Assembly: GCA_025928535.1 (NCBI GenBank)
Contig: JAICJJ010000259.1
Location: 1 to 5,128 of the forward strand
Reading direction: 5' to 3'
From: Thermomicrobiales bacterium
GTDB taxonomy: Bacteria > Chloroflexota > Chloroflexia > Thermomicrobiales > UBA6265
Length of the DNA: 5,128 nt
Shown here: positions 1-5,128 of the stretch, piece after piece
Numbering within the stretch: position 1 is the first letter of the stretch
Layout: the number at the start of each line of letters is the position of its first letter
Translations under genes and position numbers: made by a program
The notes under the pieces: model-generated
What the model was told of the DNA's origin: nothing
Seen by the model: the letters and a program-made list of their open reading frames with translations, nothing else
The model's database searches: none

Positions 1-697
1 AGGGGAGGTCGGGAATCTGCTCGACGATCATTTCGAGCAGTTGCGGCAAGCCGTGCTTCATCCCGAGATCCGCGCCGTAGCGGATCGTGTCCTGGGCGAC
101 GAGGACGATTTCTTTCGTCCCGCCGGCGACCAGATCGACGATTTCCTGCAAGACATGCAGCGGCCGCTTGCTGGTCTGCCGTCCCTTGATGCTCGGGATT
201 GTGCAAAAGGCGCAGGCGTGGTCGCAGCCGTCCGCGACCTTGACGTAGGCGGAGGGGCCAGCGTCGGCGCGGGTGAACGAAGTCAGCATCCCTTCGCAGC
301 CGGCGGTTTCGACCGCCGGGGCTTCTCCGAGCAATTCGCCGACGACATCGCCGATCTTGTACCACTCGCGGGTTGTCAGCACGCGGTCGACGCCGGCCGG
401 GATGTCGTTGCGGTAGTCGCCGAGGGCCGGCATGCAGCCGGCGGCGATGACGACTTGGCCGTCGCGCCGCTCCGCCAGGAGCGCTTCGATCGCCCCGACC
501 GATTCGGCGCGAGCCGCGCCGAGGAAGCCGCAGGTGTTGACGATGACGACGCGCGCGTCGTCCGGACGGGTCGCTTGCGCCATCCCCCGCTGGCGGAGCA
601 GATGCCCCATGCCGTCGGAATCGACGCGGTTCTTGGAGCAACCGAGGGTGACGATGTGAAAAGCGTCGGTGGATTTCGGGGCGAGAGCATCGGTCAC
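1..697 (-). CDS. rimO: RimO-like ribosomal protein S12 methylthiotransferase (C-terminal half cut by window edge)
   Basis: The product is a cytoplasmic radical SAM enzyme of the RimO/MiaB family. RimO adds a methylthio group to an aspartate of ribosomal protein S12, using two iron-sulfur clusters. The 232 residues present begin with the N-terminal UPF0004 domain, whose cluster cysteines are C20 (in TLGCSKNRVDS), C56 (NTCGF) and C88 (AAGCM). The radical SAM domain follows, with the CxxxCxxC motif at C158, C162 and C165 (GCDHACAFCTIP) and a downstream VAQDTIRYG stretch. LGCSKNxVDS fits RimO better than MiaB, which usually reads FGCQMN. The rest of the radical SAM domain and the expected TRAM domain lie beyond base 1. 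The GTG start at 697 is chosen because a GAGG Shine-Dalgarno core lies 8 bases upstream and the conserved domain begins a few residues later. It lies 10 bases after the yajQ stop. The methylthiotransferase family is certain; the RimO subtype is very likely. Confidence 0.92.
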   Translation of the reverse strand, partial: MTDALAPKSTDAFHIVTLGCSKNRVDSDGMGHLLRQRGMAQATRPDDARVVIVNTCGFLGAARAESVGAIEALLAERRDGQVVIAAGCMPALGDYRNDIPAGVDRVLTTREWYKIGDVVGELLGEAPAVETAGCEGMLTSFTRADAGPSAYVKVADGCDHACAFCTIPSIKGRQTSKRPLHVLQEIVDLVAGGTKEIVLVAQDTIRYGADLGMKHGLPQLLEMIVEQIPDLP

Positions 698-705
698 AGG
701 GGCAA

Positions 706-711
706 CCTCAA
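706..711 (-). promoter_or_regulatory. Ribosome binding site of rimO, overlapping the yajQ stop codon
   Basis: Read on the minus strand, TTGAGG lies 8 bases before the GTG at 697 and contains the TGA stop of yajQ (710-708). It supports the GTG start and suggests that ribosomes finishing yajQ could re-initiate on rimO. Confidence 0.6.
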
Positions 712-1199
712 CGGTAGTTTTCGAATTGCAGTGCGACGGGATAGTCGGCCGCTTTCAGCGCCTGGATGACGGCTTGCAGATCGTCCTTGCTTTTCGCCTG
801 GACGCGGATCGCGTTGCCCTGAATCTGCGGCGTCACCTTCTTGAAATCGTCCCGGATGCGCTTGGTGATCTGCTTTTGCAATTCGTCCGGGATGCCGCGC
901 CGCAACGTGACGACCTGTCGGACGCGGCTGCCGGAGGCCGGTTCTTCCTTGCCGTAATCGAGAATCTTGAGCGAGAGATTGCGGCGGATCAGTTTCGACT
1001 CGAGCAGATCGCGCACCTGCTGGAGGGTGAATTCCGAATTGGTCGTGATCGTCAATTTGTCAGCGCCGGATTCGATCGTCGTCTTCGTGTCCTTGAGATC
1101 GTAGCGCGTGTGCAATTCCCGCTCGACCTGGTCGAGCGCGTTTTTGAGTTCCTGCTGATCGAAATCGGAAACGATATCGAATGAAGCAACCGAGGCCAT
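708..1199 (-). CDS. yajQ: YajQ family cyclic-di-GMP/nucleotide-binding protein
   Basis: This is a complete 163-residue member of the YajQ (UPF0234) family, small cytoplasmic proteins with two ferredoxin-like folds. Some members bind cyclic di-GMP and act as effectors with transcription factors; others have been reported to bind nucleotides or RNA. Family landmarks are visible: SFDIVSDFD at residues 6-14, RYDLKDT at 32-38, [13 protein letters not shown] at 99-111, [18 protein letters not shown] at 128-145, and the typical C-terminal QFENYR ending. The length matches the usual size of about 160 residues. An in-frame ATG exists at 1235, but the start at 1199 is preferred. It has a very strong Shine-Dalgarno sequence 5 bases upstream and places SFDIV at the N-terminus, as in relatives. 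The next gene, rimO, follows after 10 bases. The family is confident; the ligand in this organism is not known from sequence. Confidence 0.95.
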   Translation of the reverse strand: MASVASFDIVSDFDQQELKNALDQVERELHTRYDLKDTKTTIESGADKLTITTNSEFTLQQVRDLLESKLIRRNLSLKILDYGKEEPASGSRVRQVVTLRRGIPDELQKQITKRIRDDFKKVTPQIQGNAIRVQAKSKDDLQAVIQALKAADYPVALQFENYR

Positions 1200-1204
1200 C
1201 CAGA

Positions 1205-1212
1205 CTCCTCCC
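1205..1212 (-). promoter_or_regulatory. Ribosome binding site of yajQ
   Basis: On the minus strand GGGAGGAG lies 5 bases before the ATG at 1199. It is a near-ideal Shine-Dalgarno sequence and decides against the in-frame ATG at 1235. Confidence 0.75.
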
Positions 1213-1347
1213 AAGCGGGCCAACCCATGCTGCAAACATGCAAGTCTACCCTAACTCGCCGAATCGGCCGTCGCAGGTGTGACATGCAGGCGCGGCTGCG
1301 CGATGATTGCGAGCGCGATTGACCCCTTGCGAATCGTCGAAGCGGAC

Positions 1348-1352
1348 GGAGG
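1348..1352 (+). promoter_or_regulatory. Ribosome binding site of the substrate-binding protein gene
   Basis: GGAGG ends 8 bases before the ATG at 1361. It selects this start over the in-frame ATG at 1307, which would add 18 residues ahead of the Tat signal. Confidence 0.65.
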
Positions 1353-1360
1353 CAATCAAG

Positions 1361-3073
1361 ATGGGCGCAGATCGACAGCGGCGCGATGCGGCGGCGGGCG
1401 ACGCCGCGGCGGAGTCGCGTCTGGTTTCCCGGAGAAGCGTGCTGGGCGGCCTCGCCGCGCTCGGCGGCGGCGCGTTGCTTGGCCCCGAGTTGGCGCGAGC
1501 GGCCGCGAGCAATGACGAGGCGGCGCGGCTGACGAGTCGTTGGCAAACCGATGCCACGACGCTGACATTCGCCGCCGACGGCTCGCCGTCCGACCTCGAC
1601 CCGCAAACGTCGAACGACTATCGGTCGATCCTGGCGTTGCTCGGCATCTACGACACGTTGATCGCGCTCAAGGGAGGCTCGACTGACGAATACGTGCCGA
1701 TGCTCGCCGAAAAGTGGGAGTCGAACGCCGACAAGAGCGTCTGGACGTTCCACCTGCGCGACGGCGTCAAGTTCACGGACGGCACGCCGTGCGACGCGCA
1801 AGCGGTGCTGGCGTCGTTCGAGCGTTTGAGCAAGATGGCGCTCGGCCAGGGCGAAAGTTGGACGCGCTTCGTTTCCGATCCGGCGAAGCAGATCAGCGCC
1901 CCCGACGCGAAGACGGTCGTTTTCAACCTTGGCAAGCCGCAGCCGCTCTTCGAGGCGGCGATCGCCGGCACGTATGGCGTCTACATCGTCAACGCGAAGG
2001 TGATGAAAGCGCACGAAGACAACGGCGACTGGGGCCACGCCTGGGCGCAAACCAACGCCGACGGCACGGGCTCCGGGCCGTACAAACTGGCGTCGTTCGA
2101 CCCTTCAGAGCAATTGACGCTCGAAAAGAACCCCGACTACTGGGGCGGCTGGGACGGCAATCATTTCGAGCGGGTCGTGATCCGGGTGGTGCCGGAAAAC
2201 GGCACCCGGCACCAACTGCTGGAGCAAGGTCAGGTCGATCTGGTCGATTCGCTGACCTACAACGACCTCGACGCGCTGAAGCAAAACCCGGATCTGACGC
2301 TGCACGCCGCCTACACCTCGCGCATCGACTATCTCTACCTGACGGTCGCCGGCCCGCTGAAGACGCCGGAAGCGCGGCAGGCGATGAACTACGCCTTTCC
2401 CTTCGACGAGGGCATCACGGGCGTCTACAAGGGGTATGGCAAACGGGCGATCGGGCCGGTGGCGGAAGTCCTCCGCGGCTTCGACCCGAAGACCTTCACC
2501 TACCCGACCGATCTCGACAAGGCCAAGGAACTCTTCGCCAAGGCGGGCGTCGAGCCGGGCACGGAAATCACGATGGCGGTCGAGCCGGGCGACCAGAACG
2601 ACATCACGCTGGCGCAACTGTTCCAGGCGAATCACGCCAAAATCGGGATGACCCTGAACATCACCCAGATGGAAACGTCGAGTTACGTCGGCATGCTCTA
2701 CGGCGACGCGCCCGCCGACCAGCGGCCGAACACCATGTGGTGGGCCTGGTGGCCGAGCTACAACGACGGTTGGTCTCATCTGCACGATCTGACCGCGTCC
2801 GACGCGACGGGCGCGAATGGCGGCGGCAATGCCGGCTACTACTCGAACCCGAAAGTCGATGCGTTGTTGAAGCAGTGCAAGGACGCGCCCGACGAAGCGA
2901 CCTACAACAAGGTGATGGCGGAACTGCAGCAAATCCTCTCGCACGACGACCCGCCGGCCATCTACTACGCGCAGATCCAGACGACGTTGATGGCGAAAAA
3001 AGACATCCAGGGCATCGTCATCAACCCGATCAACGTCGGCACGTATTATTTCTATCAGATGAGCCGGGCCTGA
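1361..3073 (+). CDS. Tat-exported ABC transporter substrate-binding protein, family 5 (peptide/nickel type)
   Basis: This complete 570-residue protein is an extracytoplasmic solute receptor that would deliver its ligand to an ABC importer of the oligopeptide/dipeptide/nickel class (SBP_bac_5, DppA/OppA-like). The N-terminus is a twin-arginine signal: SRRSVLG with R24 and R25, a hydrophobic stretch at about 27-40, and a likely cleavage after the ARA or AAA at 45-49. The family signature is clear at about 113-154 (LAEKWE...WTFHLRDGVKFTDGTP...SFER). Other typical stretches are GSGPYKL (237-243), KNPDYWGG (256-263), PEARQAMNYAF (336-346), YPTDLDKAKELFAKAG (381-396) and YYSNPKVDALL (493-503). There is no lipobox cysteine; the only cysteines are C144 and C506. 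The ATG at 1361 is chosen for its GGAGG site; an in-frame ATG at 1307 is less likely. The gene stands alone, with yajQ divergent upstream, convergent genes downstream and no permease or ATPase gene. The ligand cannot be read from the sequence; peptides, amino acid derivatives or sugars are all possible for the family. Confidence 0.93.
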   Translation: MGADRQRRDAAAGDAAAESRLVSRRSVLGGLAALGGGALLGPELARAAASNDEAARLTSRWQTDATTLTFAADGSPSDLDPQTSNDYRSILALLGIYDTLIALKGGSTDEYVPMLAEKWESNADKSVWTFHLRDGVKFTDGTPCDAQAVLASFERLSKMALGQGESWTRFVSDPAKQISAPDAKTVVFNLGKPQPLFEAAIAGTYGVYIVNAKVMKAHEDNGDWGHAWAQTNADGTGSGPYKLASFDPSEQLTLEKNPDYWGGWDGNHFERVVIRVVPENGTRHQLLEQGQVDLVDSLTYNDLDALKQNPDLTLHAAYTSRIDYLYLTVAGPLKTPEARQAMNYAFPFDEGITGVYKGYGKRAIGPVAEVLRGFDPKTFTYPTDLDKAKELFAKAGVEPGTEITMAVEPGDQNDITLAQLFQANHAKIGMTLNITQMETSSYVGMLYGDAPADQRPNTMWWAWWPSYNDGWSHLHDLTASDATGANGGGNAGYYSNPKVDALLKQCKDAPDEATYNKVMAELQQILSHDDPPAIYYAQIQTTLMAKKDIQGIVINPINVGTYYFYQMSRA

Positions 3074-3094
3074 TGCCGCTCGCCTCATTCGCTT

Positions 3095-3143
3095 GGGCGC
3101 GCGTCGGCGTTGTGCGGCAAGATGGCCAACGCCGTCGGCGCCC
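3095..3143 (+). terminator. Imperfect long hairpin after the substrate-binding protein gene, possible terminator
   Basis: Arms GGGCGC (3095-3100) and GCGCCC (3138-3143) form the outer stem, and CGGCGTTG (3105-3112) and CAACGCCG (3127-3134) form the inner stem. Between them are one bulged G, two further pairs and one T-T mismatch, giving about 16 pairs in all with a 14-base loop. The hairpin starts 22 bases after the stop codon of the upstream gene. No T-tract follows, so it is not a standard intrinsic terminator. It could still stabilise the transcript end or assist termination. Confidence 0.4.
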
Positions 3144-3145
3144 GG

Positions 3146-3222
3146 GTCATGCTGAGCCTGTCGAAGCATCTCGTTCGTTGGGGCGACGAACGACGAGATC
3201 CCTCGACTTCGCTCGGGATGAC
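3146..3222. repeat. REP/MITE-like palindromic intergenic element (GTCAT...ATGAC)
   Basis: A 77-base inverted repeat lies between two convergent genes. The left arm starts GTCATGCTGAGC and runs through TCGAAGCATCTCG. The right arm, read on the other strand, starts GTCATCCCGAGC and runs through GTCGAGGGATCTCG. The innermost CGTTCGT and ACGAACG also pair. Each arm is itself a small hairpin: ATGCT with AGCAT at 3149-3169, and ATCCC with GGGAT at 3198-3219. From memory, elements starting GTCATGCTGAGC or GTCATCCTGAGC are dispersed in many copies in several bacterial phyla, including Chloroflexota; this has not been searched here. No coding capacity or clear target-site duplication is seen (flanks CCCGG and GATAG). 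Confidence 0.75.
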
Positions 3223-3241
3223 GATAGGCGGGCGCGCCTCA

Positions 3242-3267
3242 CGCGGGTGATCGGCCGATCAACCGCG
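3242..3267. repeat. 26-base near-perfect palindrome across the end of the 94-residue gene
   Basis: Two 13-base arms abut with no loop: CGCGGGTGATCGG and, read on the other strand, CGCGGTTGATCGG. They differ only at the 3247/3262 pair. The core TGATCGGCCGATCA (3248-3261) is a perfect 14-base palindrome and contains the TGA stop (minus strand, 3261-3259). The absence of a loop suits a protein-binding site better than a terminator, but the function is unknown. Confidence 0.5.
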
Positions 3268-3543
3268 ATCGAGCAGCGCCCGACCGCGCGGCGTGAGTTC
3301 GATCCCGGTCTGGTCGAAGGTCGCGGTCCCGGCGCGGACGAACCGGATCAAGTCGTTGGCGATCGCGTCTTCCCAGATCGTGAAGCGTGGGCAACTGCTG
3401 CGCCATGCCTCCATCGCGTCGGCGTACGAGCGTGGCTCGCGAGCGACCCAGGCGAGGAAGTCGCGCGTCAGCATCTCGGGCGCGGTGGAGGCGGCTCGGC
3501 TGCCCCAAGGATTCGTCGCCACGTCGCTCAACGTCGTTTGCAT
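3259..3543 (-). CDS. Uncharacterised 94-residue protein, possibly a small winged-helix-like fold
   Basis: I do not recognise a named function. The protein resembles small conserved hypothetical proteins I recall from other bacteria, which share the pattern TPWGSRAA..APEML.R.FLAWVA..PR.YA.AMEAWRSSCPR..IWEDA and end in LTPRGRALL. Here these parts lie at residues 11-24, 25-61 and 84-91. The soluble, helix-rich body followed by a C-terminal TPRGRALL resembles the tail of winged-helix proteins (inference only). No signal peptide or membrane segment is seen. Two adjacent ATG codons lie at 3546 and 3543. The second is preferred because a GAGGAG (3550-3555) sits 6 bases before it but only 3 before the first, which would give 95 residues. 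It lies 92 bases downstream of the DUF4239 gene on the same strand, so co-transcription is possible. Its stop codon lies inside a 26-base palindrome. Confidence 0.8.
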   Translation of the reverse strand: MQTTLSDVATNPWGSRAASTAPEMLTRDFLAWVAREPRSYADAMEAWRSSCPRFTIWEDAIANDLIRFVRAGTATFDQTGIELTPRGRALLDRG

Positions 3544-3549
3544 CATGCG

Positions 3550-3555
3550 CTCCTC
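3550..3555 (-). promoter_or_regulatory. Ribosome binding site of the 94-residue gene
   Basis: GAGGAG on the minus strand is 6 bases from the ATG at 3543 and 3 bases from the ATG at 3546, which favours the second of the two tandem ATG codons. Confidence 0.6.
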
Positions 3556-3635
3556 GGCCGGCGCTTCGATTGCGCTGTCATTGTGGCGGCTGCCGGTCCC
3601 GGTCGCCAGCCCGCTGGAGCACGCAGCGATCTCGC

Positions 3636-4433
3636 TCACGGCGTTGGGGAGGCGACCGGCAGCACGGCGGTCCCGCCAAGTTCGAGGCGCTCCAGGCCGC
3701 GCACCAGCGCTGCCGGCGAGATTTGCAATGGCTGCTGAAACGGCGTGTCGAGGTCGTGAATGAGAATCAGCAACAGCGTCGTGAAGCCGGCGAGAACGGC
3801 GGCGATCGAAGCGTGGCTGATTGCGCTTTCCGTGCCGAGCAGAAAGGTGAAAAAGAGCGTGATCACGCCGCCCGCGATCAGCGCCACCCACAAGCCGCCC
3901 GGAAGCGAGCGCGTGCTTTGCAGCAACCGGCCGCCGCGCGCGTTGTCGAGTTGATTGAGCGCGTCGAGCGAGGCGGCGAATGCCGGATCGGCCCGAACCG
4001 CCGGATCGCGGACGAAGGCGTAGGCGTTGTAAAGATCGACGATGGCGTCGGCGGCTTGCGGACTCGGCGCGGCGCCGCGTTCCATCGCCGGCCATTCCGT
4101 GTCGACCACCGCGTGGCCATAGGCGGCGACTCGTTGGCGGATGAGCGCACGATCGGCGGTCGGAAACGCGTCGGCGAGGCGGACGAGATTGAAGAGCGCG
4201 TTTTCTTCGTCGAGCACGAGTTCATTGGCGCCTTCATAGCGACTCCAACTCGCGACCACGGTTGAGGCGAGAATGACGCTGTAGAGGACGCCGAACGTGG
4301 CGGCCGACGGTCCGATCGCCGCGAAGTCGTCGGCGATGCGCGCCGGCAGCCAGCGCCGGACGATCAGCAAGACGGCGACCGTGACGATCATGCTCAAGGC
4401 GATCAAGGCAAGCGAAAAGAGATTGGCCGGCAT
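3636..4433 (-). CDS. DUF4239 (bestrophin-like) membrane protein
   Basis: This complete 265-residue integral membrane protein has two N-terminal helices at about 5-26 and 43-62, a long soluble middle of about 115 residues, and two C-terminal helices at about 179-200 and 206-227. That layout fits the DUF4239 family, also labelled bestrophin-like. Family marks include the EENALFNLVRLADAFP stretch (76-91) after helix 2, where relatives carry an E.NA...L..LA.. pattern. Another is HDLDTPFQQPLQISPAAL (226-243) after helix 4, matching the DLD.PF.G...VSP ending of relatives. The biochemical role of DUF4239 proteins is not established; the bestrophin-like label hints at a channel but does not prove one. 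The ATG at 4433 is chosen because the first helix begins within a few residues and an AGGGG lies 10 bases upstream. Longer in-frame extensions would be proline/arginine-rich and have no membrane segment. Confidence 0.82.
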   Translation of the reverse strand: MPANLFSLALIALSMIVTVAVLLIVRRWLPARIADDFAAIGPSAATFGVLYSVILASTVVASWSRYEGANELVLDEENALFNLVRLADAFPTADRALIRQRVAAYGHAVVDTEWPAMERGAAPSPQAADAIVDLYNAYAFVRDPAVRADPAFAASLDALNQLDNARGGRLLQSTRSLPGGLWVALIAGGVITLFFTFLLGTESAISHASIAAVLAGFTTLLLILIHDLDTPFQQPLQISPAALVRGLERLELGGTAVLPVASPTP

Positions 4434-4535
4434 CCGGGCGCGACCCCTTTCGGCTGAAAGCGCAAGCCCGTGACGGGCGCTCGTCGAGTCTGCCACGGAG
4501 CGGACGCCGGGCGGCGCGGGCATGGAAAGCGTCGC

Positions 4536-4541
4536 ATTGTA
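4536..4541 (-). promoter_or_regulatory. Possible -10 element for the DUF4239 gene
   Basis: On the minus strand TACAAT matches five of six bases of the sigma-70 -10 consensus, in a GC-rich spacer where such a hexamer is uncommon. The best-spaced -35 (TTCGCT, 17 bases upstream) is poor. It would give a leader of roughly 90 bases before the ATG at 4433. This is tentative. Confidence 0.25.
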
Positions 4542-4551
4542 CGCAGCGTGC

Positions 4552-4560
4552 GGAGAGGAG
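4552..4560 (+). promoter_or_regulatory. Ribosome binding site of the flavoenzyme gene
   Basis: GGAGAGGAG is a strong purine-rich site 11 bases before the GTG at 4572, slightly longer than ideal spacing. It favours this GTG over the in-frame GTG at 4548, which lies upstream of the site itself. Confidence 0.55.
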
Positions 4561-4571
4561 CGAACGACTCC

Positions 4572-5128
4572 GTGAAAGACTATCGGAAATACAGTTACTG
4601 GCTGGAATCGAGCGGCGATGACCTGACGCCGCGCGCGCCGCTCGACGGCTCGACCGAGGTCGATGTCGCCATTCTCGGCGCCGGCTTCAGCGGGCTCTGG
4701 ACCGCCTATCACCTGCTGAAACGCGAGCCCGGTCTTCAGGTCGCCGTTGTCGAAGCGGAAATCGCCGGCTTCGGCGCGTCCGGGCGCAATGGCGGCTGGT
4801 GCTACGCCGGCTTCGCGGTCGGCCCGGCCGAGATGACGCGCCGCCACGGCGCGACGGCCGCCCGTGACGTCGCGTTGGCGATGATCGGCGCGGTCGACGA
4901 TGTCGAGCAGACGTGCCGCGAGGAAGGCATCGACGCCGACCAGGTGCGATCGGGAGCGGTCGAATTCGCCCGCGCGCCATATCAGTTGCCCAAGGTGCGG
5001 GGCATGGCGGCCGAATACGCGGCGATCGGGCTGGCCGATCGGGTTCCGCTGCTCGACGCGGCCGAGGCCAACGCGCGGCTGCGCGTGCCGGGCGCGCTGG
5101 CGGCGGTCTGGACGCGCGACGGCCTGAC
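4572..5128 (+). CDS. FAD-dependent oxidoreductase of the glycine/D-amino acid oxidase (DAO) family, N-terminal part
   Basis: The first 185 residues of a flavoenzyme are present; the gene runs off the right edge. DAO-family enzymes oxidise amines or amino acids (glycine, sarcosine, D-amino acids, gamma-glutamylputrescine) using FAD and are usually 370-470 residues long. After a leader of about 29 residues (KDYRKYSYW...LTPRAPLDG) comes the Rossmann dinucleotide fold VDVAILGAGFSGLWTAYHL, with GxGxxG at 36-41. The acidic residue E61 (VAVVEAE) is expected to bind the FAD ribose. The GFGASGRNGGW motif at 66-76 is typical of the PuuB-like/glycine oxidase branch. No signal peptide is seen, so the enzyme is probably cytoplasmic. 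The start is GTG at 4572, with GGAGAGGAG upstream. It is divergent from the DUF4239 gene across 138 bases. The substrate cannot be assigned from this half. The family 5 binding protein nearby might feed it amino compounds, but two genes and a convergent spacer separate them. Confidence 0.9.
   Translation, partial: MKDYRKYSYWLESSGDDLTPRAPLDGSTEVDVAILGAGFSGLWTAYHLLKREPGLQVAVVEAEIAGFGASGRNGGWCYAGFAVGPAEMTRRHGATAARDVALAMIGAVDDVEQTCREEGIDADQVRSGAVEFARAPYQLPKVRGMAAEYAAIGLADRVPLLDAAEANARLRVPGALAAVWTRDGL

Noticed and set aside
41..769. A 242-codon open frame on the plus strand opposite rimO
   Set aside because: The minus strand carries all six cluster cysteines of a methylthiotransferase in one frame. 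The plus-strand frame has no recognisable family and runs past the rimO start.
1200..1360. Possible promoters in the yajQ/binding-protein divergent spacer
   Set aside because: TAGACT on the minus strand (1248-1243) and TTGACC on the plus strand (1319-1324) each resemble one half of a sigma-70 promoter, but neither has a partner hexamer at acceptable spacing.
1052..2050. A 332-codon open frame on the minus strand
   Set aside because: It lies antisense to the binding-protein gene and overlaps the 5' part of yajQ in another frame. The composition is arginine-rich with no recognisable domain.
2105..3169. A 354-codon open frame antisense to the binding-protein gene
   Set aside because: Its valine/arginine/aspartate-rich sequence mirrors the codon pattern of the true gene, and its first codons fall in the REP-like element. 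No domain or ribosome binding site supports it.
3544..3635. Possible terminator or separate promoter between the DUF4239 and 94-residue genes
   Set aside because: Only a weak five-pair GGCTG/CAGCC stem and no convincing promoter hexamers were found, so nothing is annotated there.
1714..3738. A 674-codon open frame on the plus strand
   Set aside because: It overlaps the binding-protein gene in another frame and then crosses the spacer and repeat. The product is an arginine/glycine/alanine-rich string with no family signature, as expected from stop-poor GC-rich DNA.
3387..4265. A 292-codon open frame on the plus strand opposite the DUF4239 and 94-residue genes
   Set aside because: It is arginine-rich with no hydrophobic helices or motifs, while the minus-strand frames show family patterns and ribosome binding sites.

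Overview
The window is visibly GC-rich bacterial DNA with ordinary gene spacing. Six protein genes are supported: two on the left on the minus strand (rimO-like and yajQ), a plus-strand substrate-binding protein gene, two minus-strand genes on the right, and the start of a plus-strand flavoenzyme gene. The organism is most likely a free-living heterotroph. The sequence styles of the RimO-like protein, the Tat-exported family 5 binding protein and the glycine oxidase-like flavoenzyme, plus a GTCAT...ATGAC palindromic repeat, remind me of Chloroflexota (Thermomicrobia-like). This is an impression from memory with no search behind it, and a proteobacterium is not excluded.

Left part (1-1360). 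yajQ (708-1199, minus) is followed after only 10 bases by a RimO-like radical SAM methylthiotransferase (1-697, minus, cut by the window edge). The rimO ribosome binding site overlaps the yajQ stop codon, so the two probably share a transcript and may be translationally coupled. A 161-base divergent spacer separates yajQ from the next gene.

Middle (1361-3258). A single complete gene encodes a Tat-exported, family 5 (oligopeptide/dipeptide/nickel type) ABC transporter substrate-binding protein. No permease or ATPase gene is next to it. A 185-base convergent spacer follows, holding an imperfect long hairpin and then a 77-base REP-like element. A 26-base near-perfect palindrome runs from the end of the spacer into the stop codon of the next gene.

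Right part (3259-5128). Two minus-strand genes, a four-helix DUF4239-type membrane protein (3636-4433) and a 94-residue uncharacterised protein (3259-3543), could form a small operon. A 138-base divergent spacer then leads to a plus-strand FAD-dependent amino acid/amine oxidase-type gene that runs off the right edge.

I see no RNA gene, CRISPR array, transposase or phage gene. The genes are mostly housekeeping or ordinary transport and metabolism. The least expected structure is the set of dyads in the convergent spacer at 3074-3267, where the two halves of the REP-like element differ by compensatory changes.
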